From positions 2,542,001 through 2,606,000 of the forward strand of contig JBBPUQ010000005.1 in the NCBI GenBank assembly GCA_038501195.1: a stretch of 64,000 nt of DNA, read 5' to 3'. The DNA is from Nemania diffusa. Its lineage: Eukaryota; Ascomycota; Sordariomycetes; Xylariales; Xylariaceae. A model generated the notes under the pieces. That model saw only the letters and a list, made by a program, of their open reading frames with translations, searched no databases and was not told the DNA's origin. Both the position numbers and the translations under genes were made by a program. Positions 54,635-64,000 of the stretch are shown here, in pieces (position 1 is the stretch's first letter; every line of letters begins with the position of its first letter).

Positions 54635-57183
54635 ATGGCATGCCATCATCTAGAGGCTATCAGTAAGTGCCTACAAGCTCCAAGCTGCATAGTATTCCTG
54701 CCCGGGCTATACTGACTGCTTGCGTCAGCTTTGAGCCCCCCTACGCCAGCTCAGTCTGTGTATCGCGAGGATTGCACGCAGTGCTTCGACTCCATTGTAT
54801 GCCACCACTGCTCTCCACTCGAGTTCCTTGCCGACGTTCTCTCGAATCATCTCCGCTGCTAGTCCGTCTTCCTAACCAGTCCTAGGACAACCCGGAGGGT
54901 CTCGATGTGTGCCTTCAGTGTTTTAACGGTGGCTGCGCCGGCGTGAAAGCGCACTCGCAGCTTCACTATGCGACCACAAACCACCCCTTCGTCTTGAATA
55001 TTCGCCGAGTCCGAAAACGAGTCGTGAAGGATGAGCCTCCTGCCAAGATGACAAAGCTGGCCATTACTGCCGAGACCGAAGCTGACCGATACGACATCAC
55101 CACCGCCGTCAGATGTCATGAATGTGTGCAAGAACTCGACAAGTCCCACGCTAAGCTTGCTCCTCTCGTCGACGGCATCCTCAAAGCCAATACATTTTCT
55201 CGTCAAGAGGAAGTTAAAGCATGGGAGCAGGAGATGTCTACTTGCGAGCACATTCTAATGCTACAGCAGGAGACGAGCCGTAAGATCGAAAGTGGTGATT
55301 TGGGACATTGCTCTGAGTGCGATCTCAAAGAAAACCTCTGGTTGTGTTTAGTTTGTGGCAATCTAGGCTGTGGAAGGGCCCAGTTTGGTGGTGTCGGAGG
55401 CAATTCACACGGACTAGCCCATGCTACCGGGTCACATCACGCTGTCGCTGTGAAGCTGGGTTCCATTACGCCCGAGGGATCTGCAGACGTTTACTGCTAT
55501 CAATGTGATGAAGAGCGCCTGGATAGTGATCTTTCGCCGCATCTAGCCCACTGGGGTGTTATTCTAGCCGAGCAGGTGAAGACCGAGAAGAGTTTGACCG
55601 AGATGCAGATCGAGCAGAACTTGCGGTGGGAGTTCTCTATGACAACGGATGATGGGAAGGAGTTACGCCCGTTGTTTGGGCCTAGCCTCACCGGGTTGAA
55701 GAATCTTGGAAATAGTTGCTACCTCGCTAGCATATTGCAGTGTCTGTTCGACTTGCCCGCCTTTCAAGACCGCTACAACATCCCTGGCGCTGATCTACCG
55801 ATTGTTCCTGATCCAGCACAGGATCTAGAGACACAATTACGCAAAATGGCAGATGGGCTACTTTCTGGGCGCTATTCCAAACCCGAGAGCAATGCCATAT
55901 CCTCAGAGCACCCTCCTGAACTTCCGCACCAGAAGGGCCTTGCTCCTAGTATGCTAAAACATCTAATTGGCCGTGGCCATGTGGAATTCTCAACGATGCG
56001 GCAACAAGACTCGTTTGAACTACTTCAGCACCTCATCAAGCTAATCACAAGATCATCACATCCAGCTCCCTTGATAGACCCAACACAGCGTTTCCGTTTT
56101 GTGGCGGAACAACGATTGCAATGTATTAATTGCAAAAAGGTTCGCTACTCATCGACGGAGCAAGATAGTATCTTTATCGATGTGCCACTCGAGAAGCTTC
56201 CAAGGTCCGAGGAAGGGGAAGAAGACACTTATCGGCCAGTCACGCTGGAACAGTGTCTAGACCGTTTCACGGCTCAGGAGGCGGTTGAATTAACCTGCCC
56301 TGCGTGCGCTAGTAAGGTGGGATTCATGAAGCGGACCCTGTTCAAAACGTTTCCGACCACACTTGTAGTTAATGCTCGGAAGATGACGGTAGAAAATTGG
56401 GTGCCGCGCAAAGTCGACGTGCCTGTCATTGTAGGAGATGGCCCGTTTTCACTTGGCGAGTATCTTTCACCAGGTCACCAGGAATCAGAGGAATTGCTCC
56501 CGGAAGAGGAAAAGGCCGTTACCCCAGTATTCACACCGAGTGAGGGCGCACTCGATCAACTAATGGGCATGGGATTCCCACGTAATCGCTGCGAAAAGGC
56601 TCTCCATGCGACAGGAAACTCAGATGCAAATGCCGCTATGGAGTGGCTGTTTGTTCATATGGAGGATGAAGGCATTGATGATCCGTTGGTGCTCACATTG
56701 AGTGATGTAAGTGGGAGCGATGCACCTGATCCCGACAAGATTGAGATGCTTGGAGCTATGGGATTCAGTGTGCCGCAGGCACGCAAGGCCTTGAAGGAGA
56801 CCAATGGCGATGTAGAGCGGGCGGTTGAGTGGCTATTTAGTCATCCGGATGATCAAGGCGACTTCGGCGAAGAGAGCGGCACAGCCGCCGAGAAAATAAC
56901 AGGAGCCCTGGCTGGGTCTCCGGACCTGCCGGCTAATTTTCAACTGCAAAGCATTGTATGTCACAAAGGAACCAGTATCCATGCAGGGTGAGTAGAACTG
57001 AGCGTCCAGGGATAAGGAGAGACTACTAATTCTACTAGACATTACGTGGCCTTCATCCGTAAGAGGCTCAGTCCCTCAGAGGAGCCGAAATGGGTACTCT
57101 TCAACGATGAAAAGGTTGTCGAAGCTGGAGACGTCGAGGAAATGAAGAAAACGGCTTACGTATACTTCTTTAATCGGGTTTAG
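54635..57183 (+). CDS. UBP14: Ubiquitin carboxyl-terminal hydrolase UBP14 (USP5/isopeptidase T)
   Basis: Four exons (54635-54662, 54729-54796, 54886-56987, 57039-57183) give about 780 residues, the family norm. The first exon has only nine complete codons (MACHHLEAI) plus one base, leading to VYREDCTQCFDSI and the first zinc-finger-like region (LDVCLQCFNGGC). A classical ZnF-UBP follows (CSECDLKENLWLCLVCGNLGCGR). The catalytic Cys box is GLKNLGNSCYLASILQC (Cys about 310). Two UBA domains lie near 586 (LMGMGFPRNRCEKAL) and 651 (MLGAMGFSVPQARKAL). The His box GTSIHAGHYVAFIRK is completed only by the last exon, which ends in YFFNRV. UBP14 disassembles free polyubiquitin chains, keeping the proteasome clear. 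It is divergent from ISU1 and convergent with MAD2. Confidence 0.97.
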
Positions 57184-57653
57184 AGTGGCATTATGGAGCG
57201 ACTAGAGAAAGGCACGGAATTCATAGAAAGCAAAATGGAGTTGATCGGGTAAGAGTCGGTCTCTGAAATACACAGGAAGCATAAGTGCAAGCGGTTAAAG
57301 CCCATAAAATGCTGGAATAGATACATGTTTTATTAGCCTTGATGGTTAGGCATCTAGAGGCTTGCTAAACTGCAACTTGGGAGTCACGCATGCCACGTAT
57401 TAAATTTTTATTAGTAGCGCGTATCGAGGATCGCGTTCTCGTTATGGTTTTGACTGCAGATTTCCAAGCCCAATACCATGACTCATTTTCGAAAGCAGAC
57501 ATAACTCCCAAAACGCCTCACGAGATGGCCCATTCCTTGTGAGGCCATGTTCTCTTTGCCACAGTTAATTACCCCCCAAACTGCTGCAACTAAAACAACT
57601 CATCGGAAATAAAATGCAATAATACACGGTCTCGGAAGAGGCGCAATGGGCAC
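57184..57653. other. Tail-to-tail intergenic region
   Basis: 470 bases between UBP14 (+) and MAD2 (-). No gene was found; it presumably holds both 3' UTRs. Confidence 0.6.
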
Positions 57654-58627
57654 CTAATTCCCAAGACGGTAGCTGACGAGCGTCTCGACACGGTGATTGC
57701 TCGTACTGAAGCCGCGCAGTTGCACGCGCTCGCCATTGACAATTTCCTTGGCGTCGCTGTCCCCCCACTCAACAGGCACCTCACTGTCAGCATCAGCGTA
57801 CACGAGAACGTTGAAGGTGCAGTCCCCAGCGAGTTGTGGGAGGAAGGTAACAGAGGCGGTGATCTGGCGAAACAGGGCGGCGATCTCGGCCTGTATTTCG
57901 GGTTCGGTCTTAGACGTGTCGGCTGAGGAGGTAGCTGTGGCACCGGCACCACCGCTGCTATGGCTGTTTTCCTGGTCGCCAGCGGCGGGTGCTGCTGATT
58001 TGGAGGATTTCTTGGATATTGAGGATGCGAGGATCTGAACATCGAACTGCCACCTCTCGACGTGCTCGCCCGTGTCTTTGTCGGTGATGACGATCACCAG
58101 CTTACTGATCTTGCCGCGCTGCATCCATCTGTCGAGCTGTGACATGATCTTCTTGATGTAAGCTTTGACTTGGTCGTCGGCGGACACGAGCATATTGAGG
58201 CCATATTTTTTAACTCTACATATCGGATAGCAACATTTACAATTAGTTTTCGCTCTCTCTAGTCTATAGTATCAGGCGAACTGGGGGTTTCTGCTCATAC
58301 GCTGTAAAGTCCTCGGCTGGATATACACCTCGTTGAAACCTGTGGGCGGCCGTTAGTTTACTGCATCTTCGCCCTGAGCGGAACTGATGGTGAGGTTAGT
58401 TCAGTGACACGCGGAACGCACAAGATGGTATGAATCGAGTATTGAAACTACGTAAAAGCGACTTCGTCAGCAAAAGGTACGCCCGCTAGGTACGCATGGG
58501 CACTGCTTCACATCCACTCCGGTGCCCCAGATCAGCAACATACAAATTCAGCGACGAGCTTTGCGCTTCCCTTGAGGGATAACTTGTGCACCTTGGACTT
58601 GTCCTTTTCCGTGGTAGTCGGAGGCAT
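57654..58627 (-). CDS. MAD2: MAD2 spindle-assembly checkpoint protein (HORMA domain)
   Basis: Four exons (58544-58627, 58422-58447, 58301-58339, 57654-58215) join in frame to about 236 residues. The first exon reads MPPTTTEKDKSKVHK and then SLKGSAKLVAEF. Two mini-exons of 26 and 39 bases supply FQYSIHTILFQRGVYPAEDFTA, and the last exon continues VKKYGLNMLVSADDQVKAYI. The HORMA core includes ERWQFDVQI, FRQITASVTFLPQL and the seatbelt region EVPVEWGDSD and FSTSNHRVETLVSYRLGN. A Ser/Ala/Gly-rich insert of about 40 residues (from KKSSKSAAPAAG) separates QFDVQI from the next helix and lengthens it relative to yeast and human Mad2 (about 200). Mad2 inhibits Cdc20-APC/C at unattached kinetochores. 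It shares a 478-base divergent promoter with GUF1. Confidence 0.95.
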
Positions 58628-59105
58628 GTTGAATATAATCGGGAATAGATAGATCCAGGCAATTGGGTGAGCAGAAGCGATCTCGTCCGGATAGAATCAG
58701 ATAGAGGAGCGGACTGAGACTTGTTTACTTTACGTTATCGCTTTGGCGGGGTGATGGGCGGTGGATGGCCCTGGACAGGTACCTACAGTAGGTAAGATGC
58801 TATCATATGTACCTAGTGCACAGTACCTACAGTAGGTACTTCCAACACCCATTCCAGGCGGGGGGTCCCGCACGACCTACATGTATACACAGTATTCTGT
58901 ACTATTCAAGTATATAGATACTGTAATATGTAACGGTTTGATAAGGAATGATAAGATAATTGATTAGATAAGATAAGATGGCGCTTCGGACAAATCTACC
59001 TAGGTACAATACCTACTATATACCTGCTTATATACCAACTCGCCTTGATCATCAAGATTCAGTCCAACTCACGACGCCGTCGCCGACCGGAGCGAACCTG
59101 AATGG
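58628..59105. promoter_or_regulatory. Divergent promoter region of MAD2 and GUF1
   Basis: 478 bases between start codons. A 16-base element (7-base arms TACCTAC and GTAGGTA around A) occurs twice, at 58779-58794 and 58823-58838. A GATAAGATAA repeat lies near 58940-58978. Which gene these serve cannot be told. Confidence 0.5.
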
Positions 59106-61220
59106 ATGGGTGGCAGCGGGTATCTGTCCTCCGCCTGTATGCGACCATGCCTCCTACGTCAAGCACCTCGCCGTGCGACTTATAGCGCTCGCTCTTTTCA
59201 CCTGCGCCCAGCATGGCGGCCCGCAGCAGCATCCCGAACATCCCCTCGAACGTCACCTCGAATGTCACCTCGGACATGGCCCCGAACGTGGCAAGCGACG
59301 ACGTGTATGGCCCTATGCAGCCCAGCCCCGACGACGACGACGACGACGACGACTCGCCTCAGCAGCTCCAAGGCCACCTCAGCCGACCTCGAGCGCCGCA
59401 TCGCCGCCATACCCATTGACCGATTTCGCAACTTCTGCATCGTTGCACACATTGACCATGGCAAATCGACTCTCTCCGATCGACTGCTCGAGCTCACTGG
59501 GACTATCTCGTCGTCAAATTCCAATCGCCAGATCCTGGATACCCTCGAAGTGGAGCGGGAGCGTGGCATCACTGTCAAGGCGCAAACGTGCACCATGATC
59601 TACAACCACAACGGCGACGACTACCTGCTTCATCTCGTTGACACTCCCGGCCACGTCGACTTTCGCGCCGAAGTAACTCGGTCGTACGCAAGTTGCGGCG
59701 GTGCTTTGTTGCTGGTAGACGCAAGCCAGGGTGTGCAGGCACAGACCGTAGCCAATTTTTATCTGGCCTTTGCCGAAGGTCTGAAGATCCTGCCCGTGGT
59801 CAACAAAATTGACATGGTGGCCGCGGATGTTCCCCGCGTCTTGGAGCAATTGGAATCCACATTTGAGCTGGACTCGAGCAAGGCCATTGGCGTGAGCGCC
59901 AAAACCGGCCTGAACGTCAAAAGCCTGCTCCCTGCCATCGTGGACACCATCCCCGCGCCCACTGGGGACGCGACGAAGCCACTGAGAATGTTCCTAGTTG
60001 ATTCTTGGTACGACAGCTTTCGCGGTGTCGTGTGCCTCGTCAGGCTGTTTGATGGGACGGTCAGGGCAGGCGACCAGCTTGTCAGCTTCGCCACCGGCCA
60101 CAAATACACCGTGGGCGAAGTAGGCATCAGGTATCCGAATCAACTATCACAAACCGTCCTACGAGCCGGCCAGGTCGGTTACATTTTCTTCAACCCCGGC
60201 ATGAAGAAGATCCAGGATGCCAAGATTGGAGACACGTTTACGACAGTCGGGTCAGAGCACGTCGTCGAACCATATCCAGGTTTCGAGGAACCGAAACCCA
60301 TGGTCTTCGTTGCGGCCTTCCCTACCGATCCCGCCGACTACACCCGCCTCTCCGACAGCATTAGCCAGCTCGTCCTCAACGACCGCAGCATCACTCTCTA
60401 CAAGGACCACTCGGAAGCTCTTGGTGCCGGGTGGCGGGTTGGTTTTCTAGGCAGTCTCCACTGCTCTGTCTTCCAAGACCGCCTGCGACAGGAATACGGC
60501 GCGAGTGTCATCATCACCGAGCCTGCTGTGCAAACCAAGGTGGTGTGGAGGAGCGGTGAGGAGACCATCCACCAAAGCCCCACTGAATTTCCCGAGCTGG
60601 AGGACGGTAAAATCCGCGGGGCCACTTTCTACGAACCCTTCGTGCTAGCGACCATAACGGTCCCGGAGGAATATCTAGGTCGTGCCATCGAGTTATGCGA
60701 GGCGAGCCGGGGCGAACAGGAAAGTATCGAGTTCTTCCAAGGCATGCAGGTTATTGTCAAGTACCGCATCCCTACAGCGCAGTTGGTGGACGACCTCTTT
60801 GGGAAGTTGAAGGGGGCTACGAAGGGCTATGCCACGCTCGACTACGAAGATGCGGGCTGGCGAGAGAGCGACCTCGTCAAGCTGCAGCTATTGGTCAATA
60901 AGCAACCCGTCGACGCCATAGCACGCGTCGTCCATAGGTCGCAGGTCGAGCGTCTAGGCAGGCAATGGGTTACCAAGTTCAAGGAACACGTGCAACGGCA
61001 GATGTTCGAGGTGGTCATCCAGGCCGCCGTGGGAAAGAAGATCATTGCGAGAGAGACGCTGAAGCCATTCCGCAAAGACGTGCTGGCCAAGCTCCATGCT
61101 AGCGATATTACCAGACGGAAGAAGCTGCTGGAGAAGCAGAAAGAAGGGAGAAAGAGGCTCCGCGCCGTTGGCAATGTTGTGATTGAGCAAGAAGCCTTCC
61201 AAAGGTTCTTAGCCAAGTAG
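59106..61220 (+). CDS. GUF1: GUF1, mitochondrial translation elongation factor 4 (LepA/EF4)
   Basis: A single exon encodes 704 residues. The first ATG at 59106 is used; ATG 59139 ([20 protein letters not shown]) would give a cleaner presequence. The basic N-terminus (to about 90) is a mitochondrial presequence expanded by [13 protein letters not shown] repeats and a seven-to-eight Thr run. GTPase motifs: AHIDHGKST (114-122), [20 protein letters not shown] (about 179) and NKID (about 231). LepA-specific C-terminal parts follow: [32 protein letters not shown] and the closing [19 protein letters not shown] with [18 protein letters not shown]1 binds mitochondrial ribosomes and back-translocates or remodels stalled complexes. 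The end FQRFLAK is as expected. Confidence 0.97.
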   Translation: MGGSGYLSSACMRPCLLRQAPRRATYSARSFHLRPAWRPAAASRTSPRTSPRMSPRTWPRTWQATTCMALCSPAPTTTTTTTTRLSSSKATSADLERRIAAIPIDRFRNFCIVAHIDHGKSTLSDRLLELTGTISSSNSNRQILDTLEVERERGITVKAQTCTMIYNHNGDDYLLHLVDTPGHVDFRAEVTRSYASCGGALLLVDASQGVQAQTVANFYLAFAEGLKILPVVNKIDMVAADVPRVLEQLESTFELDSSKAIGVSAKTGLNVKSLLPAIVDTIPAPTGDATKPLRMFLVDSWYDSFRGVVCLVRLFDGTVRAGDQLVSFATGHKYTVGEVGIRYPNQLSQTVLRAGQVGYIFFNPGMKKIQDAKIGDTFTTVGSEHVVEPYPGFEEPKPMVFVAAFPTDPADYTRLSDSISQLVLNDRSITLYKDHSEALGAGWRVGFLGSLHCSVFQDRLRQEYGASVIITEPAVQTKVVWRSGEETIHQSPTEFPELEDGKIRGATFYEPFVLATITVPEEYLGRAIELCEASRGEQESIEFFQGMQVIVKYRIPTAQLVDDLFGKLKGATKGYATLDYEDAGWRESDLVKLQLLVNKQPVDAIARVVHRSQVERLGRQWVTKFKEHVQRQMFEVVIQAAVGKKIIARETLKPFRKDVLAKLHASDITRRKKLLEKQKEGRKRLRAVGNVVIEQEAFQRFLAK

Positions 61221-62906
61221 GCATGCTTGTGCCGACTATTGGCTGACTGGGTAGGAAGCACATGTATATTGATGTATCAATCCATTGGCGTAAGCTTGGT
61301 ATGTATCTATTTATTTACTTGTATACTTTCGCCGCTGAAGGAAACGACGGAAGTCTGGAACTCACCTGGTAAACCAACTTGATACGCAACCGGTACAATG
61401 GCTTCTCAATCCCCTCGATGCCTGGTGCATGTATACTCCAGCGACACCCATTGACGTGTAGCTGCTTACTCGGGTTACTACTCCCCCAATCTTGCCCCCT
61501 CAACGATGGAGATGTGTGTACTGAAAATGTGAGTAGACGTTGACACGAGGATTGGCAATGGGGCAACGGTCCAATGCTATCAAGCTGATTGGAGGAACAA
61601 GGACATACAATGCAGTCCTATTCCACACAACCCTAACTTCTTCAGCAGCCGCCGATAGGCACCTCGTCCTGTGATGCTTCTCTCCTTGCTATGGCGTTAG
61701 GCCCCCTTGCAGACGGCAGGCATCTCGACTGAGCGAGGCATCTGTATATACATACACACCACGGCTAAGGCGCAGGCCTCTGCTAACGGCTATGCTGCAT
61801 GCATGATACCCAACCCTGCATGATCTGTTGCCAGGAATCCTGCTTGCCATATGTATTTCGACTGTCCTGCGCGTAGCGCGCGCGAGTCGATAAACTGCGA
61901 ATCGAGCACATACAAAGCGAAGAAGTGGGAATAGCTTCATGGGTAAATTAATCTCACTAACCCTTGTCTATATAAGTCAGCATGTGTGTACTTACAGTAG
62001 TCCACCAGTCCTGGGCTGTTTCGTGTTTCCGTACGGGGCTGGGCTGAGCTGGGCTCGGTAGTGTGTACCTACAGTAGGCCCCAGAGATTTGGCGGACGCA
62101 ACGGCATACCCCCACGGGGAATCACGCGGCACGCGGAAATTTTAAATGTTTTTTTTAAATGTCATGACCCCATGTATGGATACTACATACACGTAGAAAT
62201 ACGTAGGCGGGGTATGTTGGGGGTCATGAGCTCCACTAGCCACGCTAGCCAGTGTCCGCGTGCTGTGCTATACTCAGTACGGTGTAGAATAAGTACGGTA
62301 TACAGAATACATAATGTGGGTAGGTACTACCTACCGTAGCCTACTTGTATTACCCCTCAACCCCAGTCTTTGGGGGTCGTATGGGGAAATAGGATATACT
62401 GTACGCATAGTGGGCACGAGACGAGGGGTAGGTACATAGGTAGTAGCGCAGATCCATGGGTAAGTGGAGTTTTTCTAACGCAGGTGCCTACTGTACCGAA
62501 TACGCGAAGGTACCTTAGGTAGGTCCCTAGCTTCAAAGATTGTGGGGGAAGAGACTAAGATGTATACTTCAATTTTTGTAGGTATCGAATTTACCGTGGA
62601 GAACCTTGGAAGCATAGGCCTCAGGAGCTCGTAAACATGACTCCTTGGAGGGCTACCCCAGCTACGCATGTATGCCATACCAAGCCTTCGATGTATCTTA
62701 GGAAGACGAGGGGAGCTCAAAATTCGTCTGCCGATCGCGTGGATTTCTCCAACTAGCTGGCATCAACGTCGTTATATACGTAGCAGAGTGTGATGCAGCC
62801 GCTTTCACAGCGTCGTCGTTGCGTTTCCTACTTGGGCCCGGTCTGTTGTTTAGCATTTCTTTGTATCAGCAGCAACGTTCTTGTTACAAGATTGGTAGAC
62901 TAGGGT
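61221..62906. other. 1.69-kb intergenic region without recognisable genes
   Basis: It lies between GUF1 and the dehydratase gene. It contains ACCT/TAGG units (62060-62530) and a TTTAAATGTTTTTTTTAAATG direct-repeat-like patch near 62145. Short open frames show no family features. Its last part should be the promoter of the dehydratase gene. Confidence 0.55.
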
Positions 62907-64000
62907 ATGCCTAAAATCACCAGCGTCGTATACTACCGGGTGAGGCCCCGATGGTTGATGGTCAAGGTCACCGACGAGAATGGCGAGTTCGGTTGGGGGG
63001 AGGCCACCCTCGAGGGTCATGATCTGGCGGTGGAAGGGTGCCTCGAGGAGATGATCCCCCGCGTCGTAGGAAGGGATGCTCAGTCGGTGCTTTTCAAATA
63101 GCATATCCCGTGACTCGCGCCCGACTGATAAAGAGACAGCGAGATCGAGAATATCTGGCAGATGTTTTGGCGACACGGATTCTACCGAGGCGGCCCTGTC
63201 TTCATGAGCGCCCTGTCCGGCATCGATATTGCCCTGTGGGATCTCAAAGGTAGGTACCTACTTATTTCGAACAAGAGCCGTGTCGCTCACTCGCTGTCTG
63301 CGCCGTTGCTATCTGGCCGCCACTGCTAACCGCCAATCCATCCATATCCAGGCAAGAACCTCAAGGCGCCCATATACGAGCTTCTAGGAGGCAAGGTGCG
63401 CAACGAAGTTCAGGTGTATTGCTGGATCGGTGGTGATCGGCCCTCGGATATCGAGGGCGCTGCGTACGTACCTCGCGTGCTCTGCGCTTTGGGTAGGATG
63501 GAAGTAGTATAGAAGTATAGAGCTAACCAATCCACAGCAAGGCGCGTTTGGCCCAAGGTCTGAGGTGTGTCAAGATGAATGCGACCGAGGACCTCAACTG
63601 GGTTGACTCCCCGTCGAGTCTCGACGCAGCCGTTGAGAGATTGAAGATTGTGAAGTCGCTAGGCCTCGATGCCGGTTTGGATTTTCACGGGCGAGTGCAC
63701 AAGGCCATGGCTAAGCAGCTCGCAAGCGCCTTGGAGCCACATCGTCCCCTCTTCATCGAGGAGCCCTTGCTGAGCGAGCACCCCGAAGCGATCAAGCAGC
63801 TCTCCGGTCTGACCACGATCCCCATCGCCCTTGGAGAGCGGCTATATACTCGCTGGGACGTCAAGCGCTTCCTCGAGGATGCCAGCATCGATATTCTGCA
63901 ACCCGACATCGCCCATGCCGGTGGCATCAGCGAGACGAAGCGCATTGCGACGATGGCCGAGGCCTACGATGTTGCCATCGCGCCTCACTGTCCCTTGGGC
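62907..64000 (+). CDS. D-galactonate-dehydratase-type enolase-superfamily enzyme (partial, cut by window end)
   Basis: Four exons are visible (62907-63082, 63140-63249, 63352-63463, 63538-end), joined by introns of 57, 102 and 74 bases with consistent phases. The start [21 protein letters not shown] is typical for this mandelate-racemase subgroup. Other signatures are [39 protein letters not shown], the metal-ligand stretch [44 protein letters not shown] and [10 protein letters not shown], running to APHCPLG at the edge. These match D-galactonate dehydratase (DgoD type), which dehydrates galactonate to 2-keto-3-deoxygalactonate in the cytosol; related sugar acids are possible. Perhaps 70-110 C-terminal residues lie outside the window. 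The three introns are tightly placed and keep the frame. Confidence 0.9.

Noticed and set aside
62850..63176. Minus-strand frame of 108 codons
   Set aside because: It is antisense to the first exons of the dehydratase gene.

Overview
The window looks like chromosomal DNA of a filamentous ascomycete (Pezizomycotina, most likely Sordariomycetes; the class is inferred from overall gene and intron style, not from a marker). Genes have short introns with GTRNGT-type donors and YAG acceptors. Nearly every recognisable product is a standard fungal family, and intergenic DNA is full of short TAGG/ACCT-type repeats and palindromes. No bacterial operons, rRNA, CRISPR arrays or intact transposons were seen, and no tRNA could be recognised by eye.

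Layout. 0-1.4 kb: conserved coiled-coil protein (-). 3.0-4.8 kb: YAT-type amino-acid permease (+). 5.4-8.1 kb: MCM2 replicative helicase subunit (-), with ACGCGT boxes in the promoter it shares with a UBR7/Mlo2-type zinc-finger protein (8.9-10.7 kb, +). 11.1-20.3 kb: a five-gene sugar-phosphate block holding a 6PGDH-type beta-hydroxyacid dehydrogenase with a duplicated C-terminal domain (-), a class II aldolase (+), a DhaK-DhaL kinase (-), an RpiB-type isomerase (+) and a triosephosphate-isomerase-like protein (+). 21.1-26.8 kb: a very large low-complexity MIT-domain protein (-). 29.5-39.5 kb: sparse accessory genes, namely a GDSL/CE16-type esterase (-), a small basic protein (-), a carotenoid oxygenase (+) and an MFS hexose transporter (-). 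39.5-45.0 kb: a 5.4-kb stretch without genes. 45.0-47.5 kb: secreted GMC oxidoreductase (+). 48.2-61.2 kb: a dense housekeeping block with RFT1 (+), DBP3 (-), ISU1 (-), UBP14 (+), MAD2 (-) and GUF1 (+). 62.9 kb to the end: a D-galactonate-dehydratase-type enolase-superfamily gene (+), cut by the window edge.

The most interesting unit is the 11-20 kb block. The DhaK-DhaL kinase, TIM-like and RpiB-like trio is the same set that converts L-erythrulose through L-erythrulose-1-phosphate and D-erythrulose-4-phosphate to D-erythrose-4-phosphate in erythritol catabolism (EYK1/EYI1/EYI2 of Yarrowia lipolytica; LerK/LerI/DerI or EryH/EryI in bacteria). Here the trio has neither the polyol dehydrogenase nor the transcription factor of the yeast cluster in view. 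Instead it sits beside a class II aldolase with altered phosphate-binding motifs and an unusual double-C-domain dehydrogenase. This could be a filamentous-fungal tetrulose or C4-acid pathway with a different entry or exit step. All intron positions below were assigned by eye from splice signals and frame continuity.
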